From Macrotrachela quadricornifera (lineage: Eukaryota > Rotifera > Eurotatoria > Philodinida > Philodinidae), in the NCBI GenBank assembly GCA_022393335.1, contig JAJEKB010018114.1, positions 1 to 64,000 on the forward strand: a stretch of 64,000 bases of DNA. The letters run 5' to 3'. The notes under the pieces were generated by a model. It worked only from the letters and a program-made list of their open reading frames with translations, was not told where the DNA came from and did no database searches. The translations under genes and the position numbers were made by a program. Below, one piece after another: positions 25,682 to 39,844 of the stretch; position 1 is the stretch's first letter, and every line of letters begins with the position of its first letter.

Positions 25682-25997
25682 TACAAATTTATTTAAATGA
25701 CTATATATTAATAGATAGATTATTGAAACAAATAAAGGTCATAGAAAATAATAACCAATCAAATAAGATGTCGCTATTATTGAATTTAATTTTTTTTTAA
25801 AAGAAAAATTTTAAATATATTTTTTCGAAATAAAAAATATTTTATTAAAATTTTACTTGAATTTATAATAAATTAATTAAATTTTATAGAGGTTGTTGTC
25901 AAGAATATTTATTTATCAATGAGAAATTATGATTGATTAAAATAAAAAATAACAAAAAAAGAAAGGAATTCAATAGTATCTCAAATAATAATCAATA
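25682..25997. promoter_or_regulatory. Divergent promoter region of ZC4H2 and AXDND1
   Basis: 316 bp between two outward-facing start codons, extremely AT-rich, without another gene. It must contain the 5' UTRs and probably both core promoters. No specific factor sites are claimed. Confidence 0.5.
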
Positions 25998-28900
25998 ATG
26001 AGTATTGTTGAAATTCAACAACATGAAAATAATGGAAATAGTTCTACTAATGCTTGTGTTTTACCACAACTTCGAGGTTAGAAAGAACTAATGTACTTGG
26101 TTTTTCCTATTTAATTATTTAGGACAATCACAAAGACCAACTGGGCGAACAGAAAATGATTTTTTACCACAAGAACTTATGGTTGCCTTACGTCAAACAG
26201 CCTTACCAGCAGAATATTTAGGACCACCTGGTGTAACAAATGCTAATAAATTATTACGACCAATGCCACCAGTATTAATTATTTTTGTTTTAATTATTTA
26301 TCAAAGGCTTTTTTTTGTTCTATTGCTTTTTATATAGGCAGTTGCACGTCGTCCAGATAATGCATGGCATTATCCAAGACAACGAGAAAAATATCGTTTT
26401 TTACTTGAACAAAATCCATGTACATGTGGAGCTGGACAGTAAAAATTATTAATTTATAATAAGAAAATATGTAATGTTCTTTTTTTTTTATTTAGTGATA
26501 TATCATTTTTATGTGAAGCTGCAACTGCTATTATGACTCAAGATCAACAAAATAAACCATCAGCTCAGCAACGTACTATTGATAAAAGTGCTATTCGAGC
26601 TATTCCGAATGAATTACAACAAGATCCAGTTTGTTATAGGATTCAAATAAAATTTTTTAATATTTTTTTTAATATTTAGGATATAGTATTACCTGAATCA
26701 ATAGTACCACAAGAATTTCGTTTAGTTAAAAATATTGGTGTTACACCTATTGAAGTACATGACGAGTAAGGATTTATATACAGTAGTTATAAAAAGTTTC
26801 GTTTCCAGATGACAAGTATTTTGTACTATAAATAGAATTGATTGAGCTCTAATGGTAAGCACCAACCTAACCTTGATCAGTAGATATCAAAAAACTTTTG
26901 TTTGTAGTTTTATGATGCTGCAGTTTATTTACTGTTTATTTTCGGTGTTAGATACAGTTCTCTCCATCATATAGAAATTTCATTGATTGTAGAGCTGTGC
27001 TATGATGAAATCTTTTGATAAATCTATCTCGACTCTAGTTTAAGGTAGATTCTAAAAATTTTATCACGAATTGTTGGGCTTAAGAGAACTTACGGTTAAA
27101 ATTTTCAATTGAATAACAGAGAGCGTCAGTATTGGATTTCTCAAATGAAAAGTTGTACGAAATTGAACATTGAAAAATGTTTGGTAACATCCGTTACAAA
27201 ATGATGATACAAATAAGCTACTAATTTCACTGTATACCAGCTGATCTTGGTCGAACTCGTACCTATAATCAGAGTTCAGTAATTTGATCTTAAATACTTC
27301 TCATCTGGAAATAACACTTTTGATGACTACTGTATCTTGATTTTGTTATTAATGAATTATATTCCCAAATTTTTATTTTTATTACTATAGAAAACATACG
27401 ACTGTCACTGAAGAACATGTTAATCATGTTACTGTATTTCCTTCTTTGTAAGATAATTGATTGCAATAGTTTGTTACAATATTCAATCTGTTTCTTGTTT
27501 TTTTTTCTATAGAAAACCAGTTGGACGAGCACAAGTATTAAAATTAAGACATACAATGGATGCATTATTAGAAAGGATTACTATTGAAGATAGTGATTTA
27601 CATGGACAAACTCAAGTAATAATTTTTTTTTATTCAAATAATTTAATTTGTTTACTAATTAAATTATTTATAGCTTCACAATTTACTTGAATTAATTAAA
27701 GAAGAACAAAATATTTATAATATTGTCTTTCATGAAATAATTCGTCAAGTTAGATTGATTTTTTTTAATTTTAATTTGGAAAATCTCGTTTTTTTATTTT
27801 GTTAAGGTCAGTATTGAATGTAAAGAACGTGGTGAACTATTGAGTAAATTACGTGAACGTTATTCATCTTTATTATCACGTGTACCTCGACAAATCAAAA
27901 GGTTTTATTAAAATTTAAATTAATATATTCTTTTTTATTTTTTATTTTTTTATTCAGTTTATATGAAGAATTAATTGCACAACGTGCACTTGATCGTCGT
28001 TTAGCTGAACAATTAATTCAATTTAAATCAACTGTTGGTACACTTATGCTGTATGTAAATATAATGTTGTTGTTGTTGTCTTTTTTGATTTATAACGACG
28101 ATTTTGAAACCATATTTTTATTTGTGTTGGTGATAAACCAATACGCATTGATATAGCTGAACGTTCTTGTGCTGAAACATATTTTTGTTCAGCAAATAAA
28201 CGTTCTAATTCTGCTACTTGCCATGATGTAAAAAGTATACGTGTACGTTTTTTATCATGAGGAATATCAATAGAAGAATTTGATTGTATTGATAAACGAT
28301 CAGATTTATTTGTATTTGAAACTTTTGCAACACGAAGTAAAGTTGCATAATCACAAGTTGTTAAATCAACTAGAAAAAATATATATCATATGATATCATA
28401 CTTTTCTAAAAAGAAAAATTATAATTTAAATTTCGTATAAATTACCTTGAATAGGTAATGGATTACATCGAATTGGTTTTGGTTTAACAATAAGATGAGA
28501 TGAAGATGTAGTCGACATAAAGTATAAATCTATGTATGTGACAATAACACTCGTATGTTCTTTAATGGTATGATAAAGAGAAAATTATTGTTGCCTTATG
28601 TATATATAGTTTATTTACCTTTGTCCATATGTTACTATTGCGCGTTAGTTATAGAAGTTATTCTCGAACAATTCAATTGTAGCAATACATGTATATACAC
28701 TTGTTATGTGTGACATGTAAACATAATTAATCTCATAATCAAGAAGATGATAATAATGCTTGTCTTTTGTTTATTTTTGCTTTGTAGTGAATTGGAAGAT
28801 GTACGCGAACATGATCGACGTGTTACTGAAGAAGCAGAAACAGCTCAAAGAGATGTAAGAATTGTTTGAAATTTGCTTTATTAACAATCTATTCACTTCT

Positions 28901-31767
28901 AGTAATCTAACTTGTTTTTTTTTTATTTTGAAGTCAGAGTAAGCATTGCTGCTATAGCTTACCTTCTCTTTTGATTATTGATTTATAAAAATAGAGGAAA
29001 ATTTTTCTTTAGCTTCAAACAGCTTTAACTGAATCTCAAAAAAATGCTTCACTTCTTACTGAATATCATGATTTATATGATTTACAACGTAAACGTTTGG
29101 AAAAACAAATTAATGTTATTTCTTCAGAAAAAGAATTATGGCGTCAAGCAGCACATACAATTGCTCTTAAAGTAACAACAACAAAAAAACAAAAAATTTT
29201 ATATAAAAAAAAAACAAACAAATTTCTTTTAGGTTATTATTGAACATAAATTAACAACATCAAAACGTTTAAGTCTTTCTGAACAAACTTGGTATACTTT
29301 AGCAAGTCATTTTTCAATTTATCTTATGGATAAAGATACAATTGATTTAACTGATGTACAAAAATCAGCTAATGCATGGCGGGAAATAATTGAAACATTT
29401 GATCGTGAACAAGAACAACGTGAAATTGAAACAAAAAAAAATCTTAATCGTCTTATTAAATCTATTGATACACTTCGAATTACATTTCGACAAAATCATT
29501 TGTATATTTATTTTAATTATTTTTAAATTTTATTCTTTTTTTTTTTTATTTGTATTATCTAGTGATCTTGAAGGAAAATTAATTCATATACCTGATGCAA
29601 AAAAAACAATTGAATATTTAGGTTATACGAAACTTTGGGAAGAATCATGTACACGTGAAATAGAAAAATTTGGTGGTGATACTGTACTTATTAATGAAGA
29701 ACGTATAAAAAAAAGTGATAGACAATTAAAAAAATGGATTGATATGACTGAACGTTTACTTAGTCGTCATCCATCAACAAATAGTGGAGATAATGCTGAA
29801 CAACAAGCACTTAAAGAACTTTTTGATGTAAGACAATTTTTAATATACATATATATATTTAAAATAAATTATTCTTAGAATATTTATCTTTTACATTTAC
29901 AATATCGTATACGAATGACAGGTGAAAATGGTATAGCACAAGCAATTATTTTTTTTAGTAATGTACTTGAATCATGGAATAGTAAATTAAATACATATGC
30001 ATATAGTGGAGGAAAATTAAATGAAGCTGAATGGCAAGCATTTTATATTCAAATGGATGAATGGCATGAAACAATTAATAAAGCAATAAGTTTTATTGGA
30101 AAACCAACTAAAGATAATGATGAAGATATTAATGGAGGAAAGAAAAATAATGAAAAAAAACGTGTGTAAGTGTTTAAATCATAAATATTAAATATAAGGT
30201 TATCATAGATTTGTTGATAAGAAAATATCAATTGAAATTTAAACTAGATATGATAGAAGAAGAAGAAAATTTTGAATGCGAAGAATTTTTTTAGATAAAA
30301 TTAACGAAAGTACTTTTCTAACTATTTACGAGCTTTTGGTTTAAAAGATATGGCATTTTATAGAGCTTAGCAAATTGTCATTGCTATGAAAAGAGTTTGT
30401 GCCTATGACCTATTATAGATGTTTAATATTTTGATAATAGTACAGCTATTTCTTGACTTGTATGTTTTTAATAAAATGATCAACGGAAATAGTTAAAAAA
30501 GTCTAATGTACAAGATTGAAAATATTTTTAGTGTAGAACCATCCATCGTATTACAACAAGCTAATAAAGGTCTTGTTTCTCTTCGTCATTATATTGAAAG
30601 TCATAATGGTCGTATATCAGATGAAGTAAATCATTTTATATTTATTTCGATTTAAAATATTTCATTATTTTTTTTCTTTTGAAAGACTCTTCAACTTGAT
30701 TCAGATATGGTTCATTGGCTTATTGAAATTCTTATTGGTTTAGCTCCTAATCAACCAAGATTATCTCATGAAGCACGTAATCATCTTGAAGCAAGTCGTA
30801 CACCAATTGAAAATTTAGTTAAAACACAAAAAATTTTATGTGAACGAATAAATACTATAACACAATATATTGTTAAGTAAAAGATAATATATATAAATAT
30901 ATGTATATATGTTTTTTTGAAATAATTTCTTCTAGATGTTGTGCAGCATTAACTGCCGAAGAAATGTTTACTAAACAAATGCATCAAGAAAATGATGCAG
31001 AAAAAGAAGTTTTGGATTTAAAACGTATGCAGGTAATTAAATATTATTTTATAATTAAAATAAAAATAAAATTTTTATAGTCACTTGTACAGGTATTATT
31101 TATATCTATTTGTTAGTGTTTCTCTATTGTTTATTTGTGCATGTGCATGAGATTTATTTTCTTTTAGTTGTTTTTTTTTTTATTTTTGAATACAAAATAA
31201 ATTTAATTATAGGATGAATGTAATGATTGGATTTATGCATCAAAAGTTATTTTAGCTGAATTAACTGGTGATGAAAATATAGTAGATACAGCACCACCAA
31301 AACGTGAAATTCCTAAAACATCAACAAAAGATCAATTAGATTGGACTGATACTTCAACTGAAAGACGAAAAGTAAATTATTTAAATTAAAAGATTTATTT
31401 ATTTATTTTTCTAGGATGATGATGAAACTATTGGTGTTGAAAATGTATCTTTTGAAGCAATTAGTCGTGGTGGTCTAACAGAACGACGTCAATTAGGACG
31501 ATCACGTGATGATGATGGAGCTAGTTCAACATCTGCAAAATCAGCTAAAGTTGGTTTTGATGCATTACGTACAATTGCACAATTACAAAAACAATTAACG
31601 TAAATTTATTTTTCTATTAAAATTATAATTAAATTTTATTTTCTATATATAGTGAAACAGAAACACGAGCAGCTGGTTTACAAGAACAAGTTATGTCTCT
31701 TGATGTAGCTCTACGTGAAGCTAATCAACGTATTCAACAACTTGAATCAAATCAACATAGTCAATAA
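25998..31767 (+). CDS. AXDND1: Axonemal dynein light chain domain-containing protein 1
   Basis: 21 exons sum to 952 residues. Start ATG 25998; stop TAA 31765-31767. The early part has PTGRTENDFLPQELM and PEEF-type VPQEFRLVKNIGV, followed by KPVGRAQVLKLRHTMDALLE, LLELIKEEQNIYNIVFHEI and CKERGELLSKLRERY, the block order of AXDND1. The rest is mostly coiled coil (for example YHDLYDLQRKRLEKQI), ending in a heptad-rich tail after a disordered acidic linker. The family shares a domain with p28-type axonemal dynein light chains and is linked to ciliary and sperm axonemes. The longest intron, 28051-28787, contains a complete antisense homeobox gene; introns 26766-27390 and 30166-30531 are also long but I saw nothing coding in them. 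Length is close to vertebrate AXDND1 (about 1,000 residues). Confidence 0.85.
28044..28518 (-). CDS. NK-class homeobox transcription factor nested antisense in an AXDND1 intron
   Basis: Two minus-strand exons: 28446-28518 (MSTTSSSHLIVKPKPI...) and 28044-28369, intron 76 nt, giving 132 residues. A full homeodomain is visible, beginning KKRTRILFTSWQVAELERLF and ending KIWFQNRRYKSKK. Canonical residues are all present (Arg5, Phe8, Leu16, Phe20, Trp48, Phe49, Asn51, Arg53). Tyr54 is the hallmark of the NK2/NK3 classes, and RILF at the N-terminal arm favours NK2. The homeodomain sits almost at the C-terminus, with only a Thr run and LYLHTA after it. The stop codon (28044-28046) overlaps the last seven bases of the sense AXDND1 exon 27958-28050. 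The protein is short for an NK factor; no TN or NK2-specific domain was seen. An upstream exon cannot be excluded. Confidence 0.85.
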
Positions 31768-32293
31768 TAATTAATTAAATATTTTAATTTAACATTTATA
31801 TTTGTTATATAAAAACGAAATAATCAGACCTTATTTAATGCCTTTTATGTTTCACTTTTCTTTTTTTTTTCTTTCTTTTTTTCTTTTGTAATAAAAAATA
31901 GTAGCACTAACGTATAATTAATTTCAATTAATCTTGAGATAAGATTTATTTGTATATTATAGAGCTATTTCTTTTCTATATCAAAATTATTAATTATTGA
32001 ATCGTAGTGCAATTTTATTCATCAAATTGTGTGGCCAAAAAAATAGAATATATAACGTGAAAGAAAAAGAAAAAGAAAAAGAAGTGATATAATAAAGAAA
32101 AAAAACTGGGCACACAAACCGTTATATCTATATCTACATTAGAAAAATAATAATAGGAGTAAATGGACAATCTACAACTGTTTGTTTTGCTATTTCTGAC
32201 TAGAATAGAAAAAAAAATTTTATATGTATATATATATATCTATGTATGGTATATCAATCAATACGGAAAAAAAACATCGTTTTTATCTAATTT
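31768..32293. other. Convergent intergenic region, AXDND1 and separase 3' ends
   Basis: AT-rich spacer holding the two 3' UTRs, with A/T homopolymers and an AAGAAA-type run at about 32060-32085. No gene or repeat of note. Confidence 0.5.
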
Positions 32294-34716
32294 TTAACGC
32301 GCTCGTACAGGTAAACCATAAATAACTGGTGCAGCACCATTTAAACATTTTAATTTACAAAGATCTCGACCATATCGTAATGCTTCACCAAGTGATGCAC
32401 CTGCTTTAAGTTGTTCAAGTAAAAAAAATGTTAAACTATCTATATCACGATCGGTTACATCCCATAAACATCCAAGAATTGTTGCACTTAAAACAAAATA
32501 TTTTATTTTAAAAAAAAAAACTTCATTAATACATACGCTCCACATGTTAAATAAGCAAATGGCATTCCAAAAACTTCAAAATCTCCTAATGATTGTAAAC
32601 GTGCACTTGAACAACCCATTAATAAAACACATAAACGAGAAGAATTTTTTTGTACATCATCAACTGGATAAAATTGACTACCTGAACCATGACCCATATA
32701 TCTATTATTAAATATATTCAAATAAATAAATAAAACTAAATATTTTATATAGAACTTACAAAAGTACATCTTTTGATTTAAATATATCTTTAATAGCATC
32801 ATTTGTTGGAAAACGTTCAATAACTCCATTCCATTTTTCAATTAAATCTGGTTTTTCATTTTGAAATTTTCTAAAACGTTCTTTTGTTCGAGGTAAATCA
32901 TTACCAGGATCAACTATATAATAACCTTTATCAACATCAATACGATGATAAAATGTTTTTTCCATTGGTATTATTGTCATATCATTATTATCAATATTCA
33001 TTTGTTTTTGTTGGTCAGATTCTATTGATGTATTTGAATAATATTTATGCATACCATCAAGAAGTAATAATGATGGCAAACGATAAATAACTATTCGACG
33101 AAAAAGTGATGTCATACAATGAAGTTGTTCCCATGGAAATATATGTAAATGATTATCAAGAAATAATAAAAGATTTTGTCCTGTACGATTATTATTTGTA
33201 TATGTACGTTGTTTAAATTCATATAAACGTTCAATTAAACGACTTGATAATAAACGTGAATAAATAGATGATGGAAGATTTATAGAAAGTTCTTGACGAA
33301 TTTCATCCAATGTAGATAAATAAAATATTGTTTGATGAAGAAAAAATTCAATAAAACGACGTTGTTGTGATGAATCTATAAATTATTTTAATTTTTATTA
33401 TCAATATGCAAAAAATTCAAATTTAAAATAAGATAAAAATTCTTACTTGTTAATGGTGTAAGAATATCATCAATCATAGATTTTTTTCCATCAAATATAC
33501 TTGTTTCAGGTAACCACCACCATCGCATTGGTGATGTTAAATAAACTTGATTTAAATCTTCAAGAAGACGTTCAAATAATTGTTCAAAATATCTTCGAAT
33601 TGCCCAATAACGTTTATGATCTGTTATTCCATGTAATGTATGTGTATTTGATTCAATTAAAAAATGAAATTTTTTTATTAATAATCTTGGAAATATAACA
33701 CGTCGTATAACAGGTGCATAATAATTTCCACGAATTTGTATTGCAAGTATTTGATCACGTACAAGTGTAAATGAATGTAAACATACACAAACTTGTTTAG
33801 CTGGTAAAAGATCATTAATTAATATATCTTTTAAATAAGATATTGTTAATGGACGAAAATGTAATGCATCTATATAATGAGATAAATGTTCTTGAGAAAC
33901 ATTAGTTGCAGTTGGTAATGGTGTACCACTTCGATCAGTATTATGACTGAAAGAATAAATTAATATTGAGTTTTTTTTATAATGAGAGTGTATACATTAG
34001 GAACATATCACGCTTAGATTATCTAATGACGTCAGCGATATCACTTTTCTAGATTTTTACAGTGTTCTCTAACAAAATTGATCAGATATTAGCAAAAAGA
34101 GTTCTACCTTGTCATAGTATTTTTTTGACAATGATTCGATGAATATTACTAGTTTTTTCGTGAGTAGTGCAACTGAGTATCATCTTCAATTATTTGAAAT
34201 TAGACTAGACAAAATTCAAAAAGTCGTAGTAAAGTTCTCAGTAACACTGGAAAAATGCGCTAAAGAGATCAAAATCAGGCGTGAAAAAAAGTGTATCTAA
34301 TAATATATTTAAATCTTTTCAAATAGACATATTTTTTTTTACCGTTTTTTTCTTTGATAAATACAAAGTGCATTATATCGAAAACCAATTGCTTGCATTT
34401 CAACAATTAAACTAAGAACAAGCCATGGATCTTGATCACCAGATAATAAAATAATATATTCAGCTAAATAACGCATTAATTTTGCATTTGGAGCATAAGC
34501 TAAACGATCATGTAATTGAATACATTGTTGGAAAAGTTTTTCATTAGTTTTTATTGATGTTGTAGAAATTTCATCATTATTATTATTATCATCATCATCA
34601 TCATCAAATTTAAGTTTTCTTTCAATATGTAATCCTTCAATTTGATCAATAAGTGAATCAACTGATTCATTTTTATTTTCATTTAAATTTGATGATAAAA
34701 TTCTTGGAGAATTTAG

Positions 34717-34750
<34 letters not shown>

Positions 34751-37700
34751 GTTCGAGGTAAATTTTCATCTATATTATCATTACATATTTGTTGAATACG
34801 TTCATCAGCTTTTATAGCTGCTGCACGTCGTGGTCGAGATGATGTATTACTACTTGCTACTGTTAATGGTGGAAGTTTTTTTCCTGTACGATTTGGTGTA
34901 CAAATTGGAGATGCTAATGATGAATCAATAGGCATTTTATTTCGAAATGTACTCATTAGATTAGATGTTGTCGATGAAGAAGATTTATGAGGTGTCTAAA
35001 ACAAGATAAAAGAAAAGGAAAATATTTTTTTATAAATATTAATGTCATTTTACAGATAATATTTTTTGATTATCTATTTGAAATGGTGTTTTTCCTCGTG
35101 GTGTATCAATAAGTTTTTTTGTTTTTGTTTTTATTAATATTGGTTCAGTTGTTAATGAAAGTATATCTTCTGTTGACATAGAATTTAAATCAAATGGATG
35201 TCCAGTATTTACTTGTGGTGGAGATAATATATTATTCCATTTATTATCTGTTTGTTGTTGTTGTTGATGATAATGATTATCATTAATTGCTGTCCATTCA
35301 GGTAGACAAGTTAAATTTGATTCATCAGGTATAATTAATGAATGAAGCCATAAAGATGATTTATCAAGAATTTCAGGTGGTTGATCTTCAATAAGTGTTA
35401 AAAATGACAACCATGATTCAGTCCAAAAAGAAAATTCAGTATATTTATTAGAATTTGAAGTATTACTATTTCAAAAAAAAACCAAAAACGATATAAATTT
35501 ATTTAAAAAAAATATTATTATATATATTTTACTTCCAAATTAATCTTGTTTTATTTTCATAAGATTTTCCATTTTTTCTTAATTGTTGAAAACAAGTTAA
35601 TCGATAAAGAATATTTATACGATGATAAAGTAAACGATGCCAATTAAGTGAAAGATTATGTTGATTATATTCATAATATAATTTTGTTTCACATATATTT
35701 CGTATTTGATCATATGCATGTGTATGATAATCATATTCAAGTTTAATATAATCATACCATGAATAAATAAAATCAATAAATAAATCTTGTTGACGATCAA
35801 TACATATATCTAATGTTGATAAATGATGAGATAATTGTTCTAATTTACGTCGAGCACAATCTGGTTGATGAGATAGAATAAAAAATTGTGCATTGAGTGC
35901 AATAAAAAATGTAAACCTATAGATTATAGAAAATATATATTTTCAAAATATTTTTTTGAAAAAAATTTTAGCAGAAGCAAAGCAAAGAATAAGGAATACA
36001 ATGTCAGATAATGATTTTATTGAGGATAGCGAGACAAGCACGACAAGCATAGATAGAATATTACGACATCGAGCATATACTTACTTTATTTGTTTGATAA
36101 AAAAAAGAAAGATTCTGAAAACAAAAAGGTTCATCTATCTCATTATTATTGAATCTTTTTATTAGTTACAAATGATAATATATAATATAAAATGTTCATA
36201 CTCAGATTTGCTTCTACATCTTCAACTATTCGTGATTCTCCTTATCAGAAAATATCGACTCATCTTTAAGTTTAGAGATTTAAAATTATATAGCCTAAAA
36301 GAATATATTAAGAGATGCATATCTTTATTTAGATAATAATTTATTGCAATCTTTAGATTTAGAAAAAAAGAAATGATTTTGATAATGAACTTACCATCTT
36401 TTAGCATGTAAATAAACAGAAATTTCTAAACCAACAAGTAAATAATTTTTAGCATTTCGATAAAGACCAATTTCAAAATTAAGTAAAATTAAATGCGCTA
36501 CTTGAGTTAAATAAGCTTCAAGTGCATGAAGAACAAGTGGAGTTAATTGAAGTTCTATAAAAAATATAAATATTAAAATAAAAAAAAGAGCTTGTTTTCA
36601 TCTACGTGTTAATTCTGGTAGACGATTAACATCAATAATATCTAAAGATGTACGTAGATCTTGGGCACAATAAGATCGACTTTCTTCATTTAATGCAAGA
36701 AAATCATTTCGATTAAAATCTTTTAATTGTTCATCTAATAATAAAAAAAACAACAATTTTTTTGATATATATAATTTTTTTTTTTCTTTTACCATCATTG
36801 AGAACAAGTTTTGCTTGAAGATTATATAAGTGTGATCGTACAAAAAAACTATCGGCATATGAACATGATACAATTGGTCGTTTTTCTAATATTTCAAGTG
36901 TTTGTTTACATAATGAAAACTAAAATCAAATTTAATTAAAATATATTCTTTAAAAAAAATAAATTTTATATACATTTTTAATATGTAATAAATTTTCTGC
37001 AGTAGCAATCATATTTAATGCTTCATCAATATCAAATGCTGAAATTTGTGTTGTTGCTTTTGGATAATCACGTGATGATAGATTAATTAAAGGTTTATAT
37101 TGTTCATTAAGATTAATTGAACATTTATTTGCTAATCGATTACATGCTGTTAATATTGTCATTCGACTTGAATGATTTAATGGAAGAAGATCAAGTAAAT
37201 ATTGATAGATTTCCATTGCTTCAGTATACTAAAATAATTATATTTTATTATTAAAAATAAATAACATAACAAGAAAAATAAAATAAAATAAAATAAATAC
37301 AAAAAAGTAAAATTTACATGTTGAAAAAGATCAAATAATGCAGCAATTGTATGAAGATTTGAATAGAACATATCGATTTCATTTGGATATATATTTGATA
37401 CACGTTTAAGAATTTCAATTGTACATAAAGATGATGATTTTGATTTGATCATATCCCAACTTTTAAATAATGTTGACATAATTGATTTTTCAGAAAATTT
37501 TCCTAACACTAGAAAATTAAAAGAAAATGATTTAACGAAAATTTTCAAGTTTATTTCGAGAAAGTTTGATTGCTTAAATCTTTAGTTTAAAGATTCCAGT
37601 ATATATGTGTAATAATTTTTAAGCTAAATAATGACGTGTATACTTTTCTTTTGTATAAAATAAATAATAATAATCTATTTAAATACTTACTTTTATGAGC

Positions 37701-38735
37701 TTCCATCGTCATTGATTCTGCATGAAAAGTTTCAATTTGATTAATAGCATTATTTTCTGCGGCTTGTCTTTTTTGTTCTTCATAATCTTGTTTTATTTTT
37801 TTTGACATCTATAAAAAAAACCCATAAACTTTTTATTTATATTTTATTCCATACTCATTGACTAACATCACTCGTTAATTTTGAATAATAAACTTGAAAT
37901 TTAATTAAATAATATTCTGTATAAAGCCATAGACGTTGTACTATACCATGTATATCATCTAATGTAGGTGAACATTTACGAAGATGATTTGCTAAATTAT
38001 TTGATTCATCACTTATAATAAAAAAAAGAAAAGAATTTCTTTTATAAAAAAGAAAAATATTCATACATATCTAAAGTATTTCCACTTGCTAAATCAAGTT
38101 TAATTTGCTCAAGTAATATTCGTGCACATAAAAAATGATTTGAACCATCACCATAATATTGTTCATATAATGAACGAACTAATGCACGACGTTCATCAAT
38201 CATTTGTGTAGATTTAATACTTTAAAAAACGAAAAGAATGGAAATATTTTTTATATTTTTTTTGTCTTCTTTACTTTGCATTTCGATATTCATAAAGTTC
38301 ACAAAGTAAAAAATCTTTTGCTTTTAAATTTATACGATTAAATGATGATGGAATAGCAATATCCATAAATGAACGTAATTTAAGTTTTGATTCAAAAAAT
38401 TCTTTATTTTTCTTTTCAACATCACGTTTAAATTTTAACCATTGAATTATTAATGGACGAAAATCATTTATTGTTGGATAAATTTCAATTAATTGTTTAA
38501 CAATTTGTATTAAAAATTGTAAACATTCAGAAAATAAACCATTAAGACGATAACTTTGAAGAAATTGTTCAATTATTGTATTTAATTGATTCTATTTAAA
38601 AGAAAAATTTTATGAAATATAAATATATTAAAAAACTTTCATATATACAATTGAATTTGTATCATTTGAATTTGCTTGAATACGAGATATAAGTTGTTTA
38701 ATAGCATTTTTATAAGCAGACGATGAAGAACTCAT
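32294..38735 (-). CDS. ESPL1: Separase (C50 cysteine protease)
   Basis: About 17 minus-strand exons from the ATG at 38733-38735 (MSSSSSAYKNAIKQ) to the TAA at 32294-32296, roughly 1,530 residues. The N-terminal two thirds is alpha-helical repeat-like sequence, as in separases. A disordered middle (about 34343-35465) carries Asn and Asp runs encoded by ATT/ATC repeats and basic stretches. The C-terminal caspase-like domain is decisive: GYYIVDPGNDL, then the catalytic His in YMGHGSGSQ (about 32680-32701), the catalytic Cys in LLMGCSSARL (about 32600-32630), then GCLWDVTDRDID. The enzyme cleaves cohesin kleisin at anaphase and is held in check by securin. Identification is firm; a few exon borders are uncertain by one base because my summed length is not an exact multiple of three. 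Introns 33947-34342 and 35917-36394 are long and appear empty. Confidence 0.92.
34715..34749. repeat. ESPL1: (ATT)n microsatellite encoding an Asn run in separase
   Basis: Perfect ATT trinucleotide repeat of about 35 bp inside a separase exon. It is read on the minus strand as AAT codons, giving about eleven consecutive Asn. A second run (ATC/ATT) at about 34574-34606 gives an Asp/Asn run. Both lie in the disordered middle of the protein and could vary in length between alleles. Confidence 0.8.
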
Positions 38736-39844
38736 GCTTGTTAGTTTTTCAAGCAATGAGAAAATGAATTATTTCGTTTATTCATGAATTCATTGTCTAT
38801 TGATCGAACATACCGACTGATTTTTTAATGAATCATTGAGTTTTTAATAAAATAGTTTTTTTTTTTTGAATTTTTATTAATGAATTTTATTGAAAAAAAT
38901 TGTTTGAACAAGGATTACATTAGAAAAAAAGTTTTAAGAATTTCAATAACAAAGAAGAATATATGATAGATGACGCTATTCTTTATAATTCTTCGTTTAA
39001 ATTCAAGTTTTCCCAATACTTTTCATTGGCCAATAAACAAGCAGTTTACTTTAAACATTTATAACTATGCATAAATTAATAATAAATTGATAGAAACATT
39101 TGTGATTTATGCATGTATATATCATTTTCTTGTAAGCTAAGTTTCTATTAGCGATATAGAATGTTATTGTCAATGAAGATACTAGATGCTGAAATTAGTC
39201 TTAATTTATCAACTGGTAATAAAGAAATATGTTTTGTTAAGATCCTCCATCACTTTTATTCGATTCTTTGAAAATCACTTTATTTGCTTTTGATAAATAA
39301 CAAATTATTATTACTACTGACAATAGAAGAGTTTGTGTTATTAATGAAGAAGATTATCTCATGAATAAAATGAGAAAACAGAGGAAATTTGAGCAAATGT
39401 GTAACTAAAAGAATTTCAAAAGAAAAGAAACAAGTATCAGGGCTTTTCGATCTGTTACGGGTAATAGAAATTCTTCTGTGAAAATAGGCGTTAACTTCTA
39501 TATAAGGAACACCTACGTATAGTGAACTCTTTTAAATATTCCTGACAATGTTCATATTAGAGGGCTTTTAGTGTATGGAAGAAATCAACAGAAAAAAATA
39601 AAAAGAGAACTATAAGTGACAACATATATATATGAAGAACGAAAATGAACAAAAACATTTGGATAATACCTGTAATACATATCTTACAGTATGACCTACG
39701 TAATACCGTTACACGATAGGGTCCTGTAGTAAATTTGTTCATTTTTGATAGCAGAGTAAAGAATATATTCGTTTATATAACTATATTCCTTTTGCAATTC
39801 AAATTATAGTCTTATTTTTATTATTAAATGTGAAGAAGATAATA
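38736..39844. other. Upstream region of separase, no gene recognised
   Basis: About 1.1 kb of AT-rich sequence. The part next to 38735 should contain the separase promoter. No coding exon or repeat was recognised up to the TA-flanked foldback element. Confidence 0.5.

Noticed and set aside
35956..36165. Small plus-strand frame inside a separase intron
   Set aside because: Acidic/basic low-complexity peptide without domain, splice partner or homology I can recognise.
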